Shown: positions 10,604 to 22,184 of the stretch, in pieces | Layout: every line of letters begins with the position of its first letter | Position numbering within the stretch: the stretch's first letter is position 1 | Assembly: GCA_037043015.1 (NCBI GenBank) | Contig: CM073323.1 | Span: 29,292,758-29,356,757, forward strand | Length of the DNA: 64,000 nucleotides | DNA from: Bryum argenteum | Lineage: Eukaryota; Streptophyta; Bryopsida; Bryales; Bryaceae | Direction of reading: 5' to 3' | Translations under genes and position numbers: made by a program | Notes under the pieces: model-generated | What the model saw: only the letters and a program-made list of their open reading frames with translations | Told to the model about the DNA's origin: nothing | The model's database searches: none

Positions 10604-11417
10604 TTATCCCCGGGCCGGGGATAACTTCTACTGACTATGGGGATTATTCCTGGAATCTATGCAATTATGATTATCCACGCCCCGGGGATAGCCATGCATC
10701 CACCCAAAAAAACCATTATCCCCGGGCCGGGGATAACATTAATTTAGTGGGCAGTAGAAATATTATCCCCGGGCCGGGGATAATATTTTTTTGGTGAGCA
10801 GTTGAATGGTTATCCCCGGGCCGGGGATAATATTTTTTGGTGAGCAGTTGAATGGTTATCCTCGGGCCGGTGATAACTATGTATCCGCCCCAATAAACTA
10901 GTTATCCCCGGCCCGGGGATAATATTTCTACTGCCCACGAAATTAATGTTATCCCCGGCCCGGGGATAACCATGCAACGGCCGTCAAAAAAATATTATCC
11001 CCGGGCCGGGGATAATATTGTTTTGTGGGCCGTTGCGTGATTATCCCTGGCCCGGGGATATCATATGTACCGTCCACCAAAAATATTATCCCCGGGCCGG
11101 GGATAACTAGTTTTTTGGGCGGTTACATAGTTATCCCCGGCCCGGGGATAACTAATTTTTTGGGCGGTTACATAGTTATCCCCGGCCCGGGGATAATCAC
11201 GCATTTGCCCACAAAAATATTATCCCCGGGCCGGGGATAATATTGTTTTGTGGGCCGTTGCATGATTATCCCCGGGCCGGGGATAACCATGCATCGGCTC
11301 AAGTAAAGATTATCATCCCCGGGTCGGGATAATATACATTGACATTAAGGGTTCATTTTTGTCCCCGGTTCGTGGAAAATATCCAACTATAGTCTGTTAT
11401 CCACGGGCCGGGGATAA
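10604..11417. repeat. Array of about 17 GC palindromes at ~45-bp spacing
   Basis: The core is a 21-nt near-perfect palindrome, arms TTATCCCCGG and CCGGGGATAA around one central base. I count 12 perfect copies plus 5 to 6 decayed ones (for example near 10674, 10855, 11040, 11309 and 11397). The central base is G in eight perfect copies and C in four, so both orientations occur. Starts are 44-49 bp apart through most of the array. Spacers are not unique: several are duplicated (a 'ttggtgagcagttgaatgg' spacer, a 'gttttgtgggccgttgc' spacer and a 'tttttgggcggttacatag' spacer), so the array grew by segment duplication. It stops just upstream of the transposase start. Subterminal transposase-binding sites or a bidirectional regulatory array are the likeliest readings. 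Confidence 0.9.
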
Positions 11418-11515
11418 CTATGACGGAACCTCTGCCTCGGTTATCATATTTTTTCTTCTGCTATGCTATTAAACAAGCACTAAGTTATCTTTTCAATCTT
11501 CCTCTTTTTTGTAGG

Positions 11516-14330
11516 ATGGAGACTTTCGTTGTCAACGGTGTCGATTTCCGTCCACCAGTTCTACCTGAAGGAGTTGCACAGTGCGAGGGTTTTAACCGTT
11601 CATCATGGGTGTCGAAACGAGTCACTCTTGTGAATGACGCCGGCGTTGACGTTGCAAAAGTTGTCTGTCAATCGGTTGACTCAAGCGTTGTCCCAGAGAC
11701 TGGTGGTCGGCCACTTGGATCCGACTTTGTCTGCGTGCAGATAGCAGAGTCATTAGTAGAAGCAGAGGTTCCTTTCAGTTGGATCTACTCTTTGCGTGCA
11801 TGGCCAATCACGCATGTGCTTCTCAACGGAGCAAGCCTCTACGATCACGACCAACGCGCCATCTACAATGCAGCTTGCAAGGTTTTTGGTCGGCCACCAC
11901 GAGTTGGTCTTCGCCAGTACGAGAGCAAACGTCAAAGGCGTCTTCGGGATTCACCACCTAAGAAGGAGTTCTTCCTTACACCGGAGTCCATCAACTTTGT
12001 TTCAACAACTCATTGTTGTCCAAAGAACTGTGTGCAGCCCTATCCTCGAGGCAAAATTAAAGATCTGAGGTTCCAGTTCTATGTTCGCGGTGATGTTTAC
12101 TTCAGAAAACATTGTCTCCTTAGTGTGCATGGTCAAGTCCACGAAGCGGCGGACGGAAATGACATGATTATGTTGGAGGGTATTGAGGTGTGTTGCGTGG
12201 CGTGGTACCTGATTATGGGCGTGTCACGGGCCACATTTTTCCGGTGGAGGTATGCCTATCAAGACGGACAGCAAGCAGAGGACCATGGAAACTGTGGTTC
12301 AAAGAAACCTCGTATCCAGACATTGCAAGCCAGAGCATCCTTGCAAACCATTGTGGAAAATGCTGCCGATCTCATGCCGCACCGAACAAAGACTATTGAT
12401 ACTGGCGAGAAGGTAGTGTCCAAATGCTTGCCTTCTTCATTCCGCTGGAGGGACAATTTACCGGAGGTGAATGCCATCAATGTCGTGCACGGTCTTCCTC
12501 CTATATCAAATTCTGCTCTAAGTAGGATCCGGCAAGAATCATTCCAGGAGTACTATTCCAAGCAAAAGGGTGACACATTTGCTCGTTGTGGTGAATGTGA
12601 CAAAATCAAACAACTTCGAGCATCCAGTACTCGAGGCAGTCGCGCATGGGCTCTTCATGATGCCAAATTCAAACGTCATAATACTTCTCAAATGGCGCAT
12701 AGGTTGCTCTATTATAGCAACCGTTGAGAGTCTGAGGCACGGCCCGAATCATCTTTGTGCATTATTCATGACAAAATGGATCATTCCAAGACAGCCTCTC
12801 CGCAATTCTCACATAAGAGTAAATCTACCGATTCCTTCATGAAATTGCCGGTTTCCATCACAGGCATGATTGCTCATGGACACGGAGATGTACGTTACGC
12901 ACATTACGGCCTCGATATATATCCCACGGATTCTAATCATACTATCGGTTCATTTGCTCAACTGTTAAGAGATTTGGAATCTCCTCCGAAGTGCTCTTCT
13001 AGGCAGTTGTTTGCTGGTGGTAGAAGTAGCCCTCTCTCTGAGGCTGTTTTGGAAGGGGCGGACATGTGCTTGGATTCACTTGGTCTTCTCCCGGAGGCTC
13101 CAATCCCGGGAAAGCCTCTTCCTCCGGTGCTACACATGCAGCTAGATAATGCTTGCGGGGATAATAAGAATCGGTTTGTATTTGCATTCTTTTCATTGCT
13201 CGTTTACAAGGGTGTTTTTAGAGAGATTTACTTGAACTTCCTCATTGTGGGTCACACTCATGAAGATATTGATGCTCTTTTCGGGCGATGGAGTAGTAAG
13301 CTCAAGACCAACAGCTACCCTACTGTTCCCCTTCTCATGAGATCTTTCATGGACACAGAGGGAAAGCCGGTAATTCCTCACTTAATTGAGGAGGTTCCGG
13401 ATTTCAAGACGTTCATCAAAGGTTACCTTTGTGATGGCGACAAGGCGTTATCTGGGCATACTAGTGCCCAACAATTTAGGTTTTTTAGAGATGCTTCCGG
13501 CTGGCCTTTGATGCAGTACAAAATTCTGTGTACGGATAGCGAGTGGCTTCCTCAAGATAGTGCAGGGGTTAGGTTGTGGAAAGTTTTGCCAAATGGTCAA
13601 CCTCATGTTCCTCTTGGAGATCCTACGTTACTAGTTCCAAACGAAATGAAGAATGTAAGACATTCGAAAGGGAATTAGTGGTTTTGTGAGCTTGTGGGAG
13701 TCTTTGGCGGATGCTGATCCAACAGGCGACTATCGTAGACATCATGAACAATTCATTTACTATTGGAAAGCAGTTTGTGAGGCTTTAGATTTACCCGTCC
13801 CTGCTCCATCAATGTTTAGGGATGGATTTTGGCCTACTTCTAGGTACTCTCCAAGTGAAGAGGATCAATTTGAAGATAACGGAGAATTGCGCGAGGAATT
13901 TGCTGTTGATCCTCCATTCGTAGGACAAATACGAGATCGTCCACAAGCATCATTCAGAGTTGGACGGGATGTTTATGAGGGATACCTACTTGTGCTACGT
14001 CCGGCTGATGGAGATCTCAAGAAATTTTGGATAGCTCGTGCTTTGAGCAACCCAAATGCTAGTGTAGAGCATCCTCAAGAAATCCACATTGAGTATTGGA
14101 AGCCATTATCTTCTAAACATGTCAATCCTAACACTTACGAAGGATGGGATACAAGAAGAGGAAACTCTTGGTGTAAAGATATGGATTATGATCCAACTTG
14201 GGTGGCTACAACATCAATCATGGGAGCTTGGAAGCCAAGATTTCGTCTTGAAACCGTTAATCCCAAGATGTGCATACCGGAGCTACAAGTTTCAATTATT
14301 AAGGACTCAATTATCGAGTTTGATGAGTAG
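11516..14330 (+). pseudogene. DUF7869-type DDE transposase-like gene, broken
   Basis: The start at 11516 (METFVVNGVDF) follows a splice-acceptor-like tract. The first frame runs to a TGA at 12725-12727. The same frame then continues without break (HDKMDHSKT, MQLDNACGDNKNR, VGHTHEDIDALFGRW) to a stop at 13676. One further frame change near 13650-13670 leads into a C-terminal part ending at 14330. The first two fragments are therefore one gene with a single premature TGA. The Asp in HDKMD, the Asp in MQLDN and the acidic pair in GHTHEDID are spaced like a DDE/RNase-H-fold catalytic triad. The last section (FRVGRDVYEGYLLVLRP, IHIEYWKP) looks like a small beta-barrel, BAH or chromo-like. Without the stop and shift it would be about 930 residues. 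It is intronless. The palindrome array lies directly upstream. Confidence 0.7.
12725..12727 (+). other. In-frame premature TGA in the transposase
   Basis: TGA is followed by GAG TCT GAG in the same open frame, just before the first putative catalytic Asp. A CpG decay of CGA (Arg) would give this stop, which fits methylation-driven inactivation of a transposon. Confidence 0.7.
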
Positions 14331-16559
14331 TTTTCATGTTAATATATAGTTATATTAGATTATATTAGTTTCAATGGTACACTCTTTCTCATTGCAATGT
14401 AGCCAACGCAAATTAGAGTAGTATGACACTACTTCTAAACATGATTTATCTATTTATAGTAAGATGGTATATCCATTTCAATGTATTCCCATTGTTTTTC
14501 CTTCCATTAGTATTGTGATAATTTTATTTCTATATAGATATTAATATGTCCTTTCATCGGATTACTTCTTGTATATATTTTTCTTTGAAGTAATGATATT
14601 TATCATGCATAATTCTTTTATGGTCCTTGAAGCTTGCAATCTATGACCCGTGTAATGAGATGTGAAGTAGTCTCAATATACTTTCCGTCTCAAAATAATG
14701 AATATTAATGATCAACAAATATATTAATAGAATTTTTGGTATCGAGGGTTCAACTTACATTCTTTTGATGGGTTCATTCGAGTCTCATTTTCAATTCGGT
14801 CTCATTTTACTTGACACCAGATTTACTATTTTTAACCACTGATTTAAATTGGGATTGCAAATTGTCTCAAAATACTTAATATCCCCTTCAAAAGCAAAAA
14901 CTCTAGTACATAGACATTGTCTGTCGGAACTACAACGAAGAGGATCGACTTGACCTAATGAATGTTAGTACCCCTACCGACTTGAAACTCCAAACCAATC
15001 TGAACCCTGATCTCAGGCAGGGTGGAGAGTCTCGTTTACAGAGTACACCGAAATTTTGTCTTTTCGTACAAGGACTTACAAGATTCAAGGCATTCAAGAG
15101 CACATAGCGACTCACTGGATAGATCTTAATCTGATTCTATCTCCAAGTCACCAGGCTTGAAATCACATGAACCCCAACTACGCCCAAGTAGTCAAGGACG
15201 ACCCTGAACAACTTTTAACTACAAGATTCATCGCACTGATTACTACCAGAGTCCGAAGAGAGAGATTGAGACAAGCCATGAGGTGAGAATATTAGGTCAA
15301 AGATCAGTTTCTACGATTGTCCATATTATTACACGAATAAAGGCCCGGAGGCGCAAGAGGTTACAAGAGGAAATCACCCTCAGTGCATACAACATTCGCT
15401 AAGTACTATGGAAGTGTCATTGACTAGCTTCTACTCTGCATTTTATAGTCAAAACCTACGGCTACTACCGCGTACGAAGACTCCCTGTATCGCCGTGGCT
15501 TCCCTGTCATCTGTGTTGTAGTTGGGTAACAAGCTCACTTTTTGCAGCTTGCCTGTCTTAATCAATTTAAGTCCTCAAGCGTTTATAAATATTCAAAAAA
15601 TTTACCATCAACTGATATTCTTGTGTGATTGCTTGAATTAAAGTCGTGTTCAGAGACTAGATAATTCTTCTCATCAATTTGACTGGAGTTAGTCCAATAA
15701 TTATTGGCTAATTGTCATAGTACGGAGATAGTTATTTTATAGTAACAACAAATTAACCTCTGCCGATCCGAGTTTAAAAGTGCAGGCAGATAGCCTACTT
15801 AATATTTTATGTGTGATCACAAGAAATTTAATCCTGATTTTGATTTGTAATGGGAATATAATTCAGCCATTTGATTGAGTGTTGAGTGATATATATATTC
15901 TATGATAAGTTGATCGAGAGTAAATTCACCATATAAGTGTATGGCATGAAGATTTGTGATGTATGAACGGAAAAAAGTATATTGGTTCTGAACCATTCCT
16001 TGTGATTTGCTAGTTTGAGCAATTGTTTGAGTACTAGAATTGAGAAGTGAAGCAGTTCTGAACATTGTATTAAAAAGTGCAATTTGAAACATGTGTGTAT
16101 TTGTTGGGTAGGCAAATACAATTCAGGGTAGAATTTTTTTTCCAATTGACTTCTATTGAATTGATTGAGTGATTGAATTTTGAGAAAATGAAGAATTGAA
16201 ACGAAGTTTCTCGCAAAAGCTGAAGAGCAATCTGGTTGGAGATCAAGGTGGATAGAAGCGAAATAGTAGTTGGAGATAAGTTATTTGACTAAGAGTTAAA
16301 GGCCAACCGAAACTACGTAGGCAAATTGAGCGGAGTTGCTGAGCTAGTTGATAGTATATACTAGCCAGACCAATTGGCACTGTACATAGTAAAATCGTAC
16401 AATTCAAGTGAGGCTGAGAAGACTACTTATTATGTTTTTTTTTTTTTTTTTAATTAAAAAACTAATTGCTATACCAATCTTGAAAACAACTTAAACAAGT
16501 GACTTTCATAGTAGCTGGCATAGTACTGGCATAGAATCTGACTGGTAAGGTCAACCAAC
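14331..16559. other. Intergenic, repeat-like, no gene recognised
   Basis: This is AT-rich sequence. The more GC-balanced stretch 14900-15540 may be decayed retrotransposon or LTR sequence preceding the Gypsy remnant, but I find no motif to prove it. A T-tract lies at 16436-16452. Confidence 0.4.
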
Positions 16560-17230
16560 CCCTTTTCTATGCATCAAGGTTGTTGAACAAGGCAGAGAAG
16601 AAGTGCGCAAGTGCGCAACCACAGAGAAGGATGCACTTACCATGGTTATTCTATCAATAAGTTTGACACTACTTGTTGGATAACAAGTTCCTGTTTTATG
16701 TCAACCACTTGGCCTTGCAGTACCTTATTAACAAGCCCCAGGTGTTGATTCGACTCACACGGTGGATACCGCTCTTCCTTAAGTTTGATTTCACGATGGT
16801 TTACAAACCTAAAAAAACTCATTGCGTAGCTGACGCTTTGTCACAAAATAAGGGTGGTGAACCACTTGTCAGTGTACTCGATCAAAGCAGCGTACTCACA
16901 TGTTTAGCGCCGAACCCGACAGGCTTGCACCGATAGTCAGCTACCTTAAGACGGGTACGTTTCCAACCACGATGTCGAAGGAAGCCAAAATACGATTGGT
17001 CAACCCATAAAGCCATTCCGTACGAATTAGTGCAAGGTCGGCGTTACCGTTTGAGCAAAGACTACATTCTACAACAAGTCCTTACCGCCAGCCAGCCAGA
17101 GATAATACTTCAGGAATTGTATGAGGAAAATGCTAGAGGTCTCTTTTCACAAAACATCACTGTGCTAAAAGAAGATGTTGGATACTTGGATGCAGGATAT
17201 TGGTCCTATGAAGACCTTATCCATTCATAA
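16560..17230 (+). pseudogene. Ty3/Gypsy polyprotein remnant (RNase H to integrase zinc finger)
   Basis: Reading across several frames gives the C-terminal RT/RNase H landmarks of plant Ty3/Gypsy elements: an FYASRLLNKAEKK-like piece, then FLFYVNHLALQYLINKPQV, FDFTMVYKPKKTHCVADAL and, after a gap, a decayed integrase zinc-binding stretch (LQELYEENARGLFS) with DAGYW. Frameshifts and stops interrupt every segment, so it is dead. No LTRs could be paired by eye. Confidence 0.8.
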
Positions 17231-20200
17231 TATTAATTCATTTTGAGGTTCTATCTGAAATGTATTCGGCGTATTCAATTGAAGTAATAACTTAAATCTA
17301 TCTGTATTCCCTTTAAAGTTCCATCTAAAGTCTATTTGTATTCAGGTGTTGCGTGTTTTCTTCGACATGTAGTCAATAATTTAGATTGTTGTTGCGCTGC
17401 CTTTGCGGATGCAATTTTGGATTGCGAAGAATACATTGACAATTCTACGGTAGATTGGGGCATATTATGTTTTTGGCAGCAACTGCACAATTGACAATGG
17501 TAGTGTTGTAGATAGCCTTCCCAACGGTGGTAAAAGACTACGATTGTTGAGTTCACCTTCACCCTCAAATTTAACAAGATTCTTTATTACTTTGTTAAAT
17601 ACTCGTTCAAGTGCTGGTAGAGCCTCTGAAAGGAACTTTTACGATGATTCCGAACCCTACAAGACAATCTCCTTATGATAGAAGGGAGTGTAAGATTAAA
17701 AATCTCTTTTTTCTCATCATCTTTCTTGTTGTGATGGCATATTATTATTTATATACTCAGCATGTATTCTCATGCAGCATGGTGTGGCACAACCAAGTTG
17801 AAGATGAATTCATGAGACTCTCAAGCTCTCATTCCATCCCCTCCTACTAAATCTTTGCTTCTGAGATCTCTGTCGTTACCACGCCTTCACGCATCTACAA
17901 CATGAATGTCGTGATTTAAAAATCTTATTACGTGCGTAGTCAATGGACTCCGCTCTTCCTACCAGCGCTAGTGTAGATTTACCTCCTCCTGCACTCTTGT
18001 GCACTTGGAACCCCTCATTGAATGAAGGTCGTCGGCATACAATGTTACATGATGGAATTATGTCTAGTAGAAGGATTGCGGCACCTATATGTGATGGATG
18101 GGACGAAAGGTCTTTAAATCTTTAAATACGAGAAAATGGGCAAAAACTATTGTCTCCAGATACATGCTACAATCCTGCTTCTGAGGTGTGGAAGGCGTTG
18201 ACAAAACTGAAGACTTGATCCCTTTCGTAATATTGCTGCAAACTCATTCTTATTGCTATTATCACACACTCAGACAGTTTCTTGAGTGGTTTCGTATTTT
18301 GAAGTCGAATTGGAAGAGGGAAATTCAATAATTATAGTCAATGCAGTGGCTCATCTAAGTAGAAGATCATATGCTTGAGTTTATAATGTAACCATTTACC
18401 TAATTGGAATTTTGGTTATGAATTTTGACTTAACTTCTATTTTACTGTAGCTTGTAACTATGCATAATATGATGCTTCACTTCGTCTCAAAGCATTTACT
18501 GTGCTCTATCATGTCTATATCAAACAAATAATTCTTTGTCACAACCTTAAATCTTTGCAATGTATCTTGTTTACATCATTTGACCAACATGTTGGATTCA
18601 ACTTTCTGGATAATCCTGTGACTTAAAGATTGAGATTTAATGAATATGATGTTATTCAAGAATCAGACGGTCTCCAAAAGGAGGGGGACGAGGCTAGCAC
18701 GAGAGAGAGGAGCCTCAATTTCCTCGTGACCAGGCGACGAGGGAGCCAATCCGGAGCTGTCTAAACTCATAGAGGGTTTTAGGACCCTATGTAATATAAT
18801 ATCAATATAAAATTAAAATGTTAATACTATATTAATATAACATTATAGATTAGTAATTGTGCATTGAGTATTTATGTAACATAAAGTTTACAATTTATGA
18901 AAATTAGAGTTGGAAGGTAAGTTCAAGGGACACCATTAAATATCATCCAACACCAATCATTATAATTAGTGTATTTTGGTCTATGATTGTATTTTCATTC
19001 AACTGATTTATACATTGGCCGTTCCAAAGAAGTAAAGAAATAAAAAACAATGAACCATTCTTTCTACACATGTCATTGTAAACCGTGAAGTGATGGGCTG
19101 CAATGTATACCGACTACATGTACTTATTACAATGTGCAAAAGCATGGAAAATGGTAATATGGCGCAAGTGGCAGACGGTGCGGCAAGTGTGCCAACAATT
19201 GGATCATTGTAAATGAGTGCTACGAGCGTTTCTCCGGGGCAAGGGAGGGGGAGGGGTAATGAGTCCCCTAAATTCTCAGTGTGTAGGCTTCAAAAATGAG
19301 AGTGTGGGTCCAAATAAAAAATTCCAGGGATTTTGAAGAAAAACCCCATTGGCTGATGGGGCTCCGAGAAACGCCCCCCAACCGCACTCTTTTACAGGCG
19401 CCCCCAACAGTTGGATAGCCATCAATATGGTACTATAAAACAGACTTTTATTTGCTGTTTAAAAAGGAAAACAACGGAGAGCGCCGTCGAGTAACAGGAC
19501 CAATTAAAGATCCCCTGAAATAACTTGAAGTCCGCACTCCGCACCATAATGTATATATTTTTCAATCAATTGAGGCACCCCGTGGCCCGTGCAACATTAT
19601 TTTCAGAACCAAAGCCAAAACGTTGCCCGCCAACGAGAGATTTTCAGCTTGCACTGTGCACCATTTAACTTGATAGAGCTCATCTTTCCAGCTATTCAGA
19701 CATTTTCGTTTCGTTGTGCAAACAAGTTGCAGACAAGATGAATTAGCATACAGTGAAAAGGCCTCATTTTGCCCGGTGTACGTGCTATCTGTGAGTCTGC
19801 AAAATTTGTCAAGGAAGTTGCGAGATCTAGAGAGCTGATCGAGCGAGGCCTGCCTAAGATATTCGAGTTTTCCGGCGTGAGCAGACAATTTGAACCGATT
19901 CATCCCCACAGGCGAGGTTTTGAGTTCCGAAGGTACATCCTCTACTCAGTCGTTCATTTTATCCACTTGCCACCTTGCTCACCTCTCTGGTCAACTAAGC
20001 ATGTGTGTCACGTGCCAAAGTACGTGTGGAAACGAGAGATTCCTTCTCATTCATGTATTGTAGTGCTTGATTATCTTGGACATGTACATGCTGGTGCTTA
20101 GTACGATGCGCACGTCTATTGCATTGTGTGTACATTATCATTCTTAGATCGCTGCTTGTACTCCACTTGATTATGTGTAATTATCGAGACGTCTAATGAT

Positions 20201-20486
20201 TAGTAAGAAAGTAGCAGTTGCTTTCCTCTCCTTGGCATCTAGTAGAGTTGGTGTATCAGAAAGTGATCGTGCATTTCAATGGGTCATCAGCTGCTTTCTC
20301 AAGTTTCACACTCAGGCTGATGATACACCAGCCTGTGTATTAACTTATCGTTTGAAATTGTCACGCTTATTTCAGAACGGACGGTTAATACCGTTGACGG
20401 CACTTTTACCTTGTGCGCAGGTCCTTACACTGCAGTTTGATCGGTCGTACCGTACTGGAAATTATAATTTCTTTGGGGCCGCAGCG
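17231..20486. other. Intergenic; upstream region of the GTPase gene
   Basis: No gene is supported between the Gypsy remnant and the GTPase. A fragment at about 18945-18975 resembles the inverted-repeat end (TTAGTGTA type) of the TA-flanked MITEs at 37.6 and 41.9 kb. The open frame from 19769 to 20101 and the open extension from 20196 to the chosen ATG at 20487 lack motifs and are more likely leader sequence. Confidence 0.4.
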
Positions 20487-22184
20487 ATGGGGAATTCACC
20501 GTCCGTGGACCACTCTGCTGCCATAAAGGCCCTTGTACGTGTCTTACGAGCTGAAATTTCAGGCTTGATTGCAATGTTTCACAGTGTTGTGAGTCTAAAA
20601 CGTAATGACACTTTACTAGCTAATGAAGAGAGTCGAAATTGTCGGCAGGAGAATCGTCTTGAAGCGCAGGCGAAACATTATAAAGACAGAGATAAAGCAA
20701 GGGAAGCCGCGGATAAAGCAATGAATGACGCTGCTAAAGAACGGGAAGAAACTTTTGCCGCAGCCAACAAAAAGGTTGAAGAAGCTGTGCGGGTTCGCGA
20801 AGAAGCCGCGCGGGAACGTGAAGAGGCCGCTCTGCTAAGCGCCAAAGCAACCAAAGAAGCAGCGCGGCAACGTGCAGAGGCCGCGCTGCTAAAAGCCAAA
20901 CAGACCGAAGAAGCAGCACTCAAACGTGAAGAGGCCGCTGTATTGGCCGCGAAGGAACAAAACGAAGCTGCGCGGCAGCGTGAAGAGGCTGCCCTACTCG
21001 CCGCCAAGAAGATCGAAGCGTCGGCTCGAGAGAGAGAGGAAGCTGCTCGTGCCGAACTCTCTAAAGGCCAGGAGGCTCTTCTTAGAGGCATAAGGCCTGT
21101 CATCCTCCCCACCCCAGATCAAATCGACGCTGCAAAGAAGCGGATTGAGTATGATCCTTCGAAGCTCCACCTTGCAGTTTGCGGATCGTCGGGAAGCGGA
21201 AAATTGAGCATGATCAACGCTGTACGCGGTCTTTGCAGTAAGGCTGATAGGGCTGCAGGGGTGGGAGTTACTGAGTGTACCTCGCAAATTACTCGTTACC
21301 CTGACCTTCGCAAGGAATTACCATATTCGATGTTCGTCTGGTTCGACATCCCAGGGGCTGGTACCACCGACGTACCCAACTGGCAATACTTCAACGACCA
21401 AGGTCTCTTCGTCTTCGATTTCATCATCATGGTATATGACGTGAGATTCACGAAGATCGATGTGGGCATCATCGAGAACTGCTTCCGTTTCCATATTCCG
21501 GTGTTCATAGTCCGAAGCAAGGCGGACCAGCATATATTGAACATGATCCAGTCTGAAATCGACTGCGATCCTCAGGACAGTGAGTACCCTGAGGTCTACC
21601 GAAAATTCTGTACCAGGTATGTCAAAGAGACGCGAGATAATTTCGATAAGCACATAGAACACATGGCCAGTAATGAAGAGCTTGACGAACGGGATCGACA
21701 GCTGCTGAACAGTCAGCGTGTCTACATCATCTCATAATCCAAGCTGCGGAGTTATGTATTGAATCCGGATCAGAACAAAAATGTCATAGACGAGGTCAAT
21801 CTGGTAGAAGACATGCTCCTGGTGGCTGGAAGAATGAAGAACCCAAGATCAATAGGTGGAAGCTCCTCGACCAGGACTCGGAAAGAAGCGTCATGTGCAA
21901 CCGTAAGTGCTATGAACTTAGGCACTGGCTCTGAGAAGAAACAGAGTGTCGACGCGACGCCACCGGGAGGGGGGGTTGTAGTTCCGGGTGCATCACTAGC
22001 AGGTGCGAGTACGCCTCTCACAGTAATACCTCATCCCCCCAGTGATCTTGCGAACTCTTCGGATTCAGTCCCACCGCCTTCCAGGGCTCTCACACAGCGC
22101 ACTGACCCTGAGAAGAAAGAGAGTGTCGACCCGAAGCCAGCGGGAGGGGGGATCGCAGTTCCGGGTGCATCACTAGCTCTCTAG
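20487..22184 (+). pseudogene. IRG-like (interferon-inducible-type) GTPase with coiled coil; P-loop change and in-frame stop
   Basis: The chosen start, MGNSPSVDHS, has a typical N-myristoylation context, as seen in several vertebrate IRG GTPases. Residues about 55-205 form a long Ala/Glu/Arg coiled coil made of repeated REEAA and AALLAAK-like heptads. The GTPase part begins near 215: G1 GSSGSGKL (233-240), G3 DIPG (287-290), G4-like RSKAD (343-347). The P-loop should end GKS or GKT; here it ends GKL, one base from TCG, which removes the Mg-coordinating hydroxyl. The frame meets TAA at 21735, right after VYIIS, where the family normally continues. The same frame stays open (SKLRSYVLNPDQNK) for 148 more codons to 22184, with a duplicated Pro/Gly module. 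The gene therefore gives either a 416-residue truncated protein, a readthrough product, or is a young pseudogene. It neighbours a HET-domain gene. Confidence 0.7.
21735..21737 (+). other. In-frame TAA inside the IRG-like gene
   Basis: TCA TAA TCC AAG CTG CGG reads S-stop-S-K-L-R in an otherwise continuous frame. CAA to TAA is the simplest origin. Because the following 148 codons remain open, the change is either recent or tolerated. Confidence 0.8.

Noticed and set aside
10552..11240. Open frames rich in IIPGPGI repeats
   Set aside because: They are translations of the palindrome array; the periodic peptide follows from the DNA repeat and there is no independent coding signal.
10604..11417. 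CRISPR-like array
   Set aside because: Repeats are perfect palindromes in both orientations, spacers are duplicated and not unique, there are no cas genes, and the surrounding genome is eukaryotic.
17332..18125. Short frames between the Gypsy remnant and the GTPase
   Set aside because: No motif, no splice support and AT-rich background.
20196..20486. N-terminal extension of the IRG-like protein
   Set aside because: The extension has no domain features, and the internal MGNSPS start fits IRG biology. It is left as a possible alternative only.
20678..21112. Antisense Ala/Ser-rich frame opposite the GTPase coiled coil
   Set aside because: It is the complement of Glu/Ala/Arg heptad codons and has no motif.
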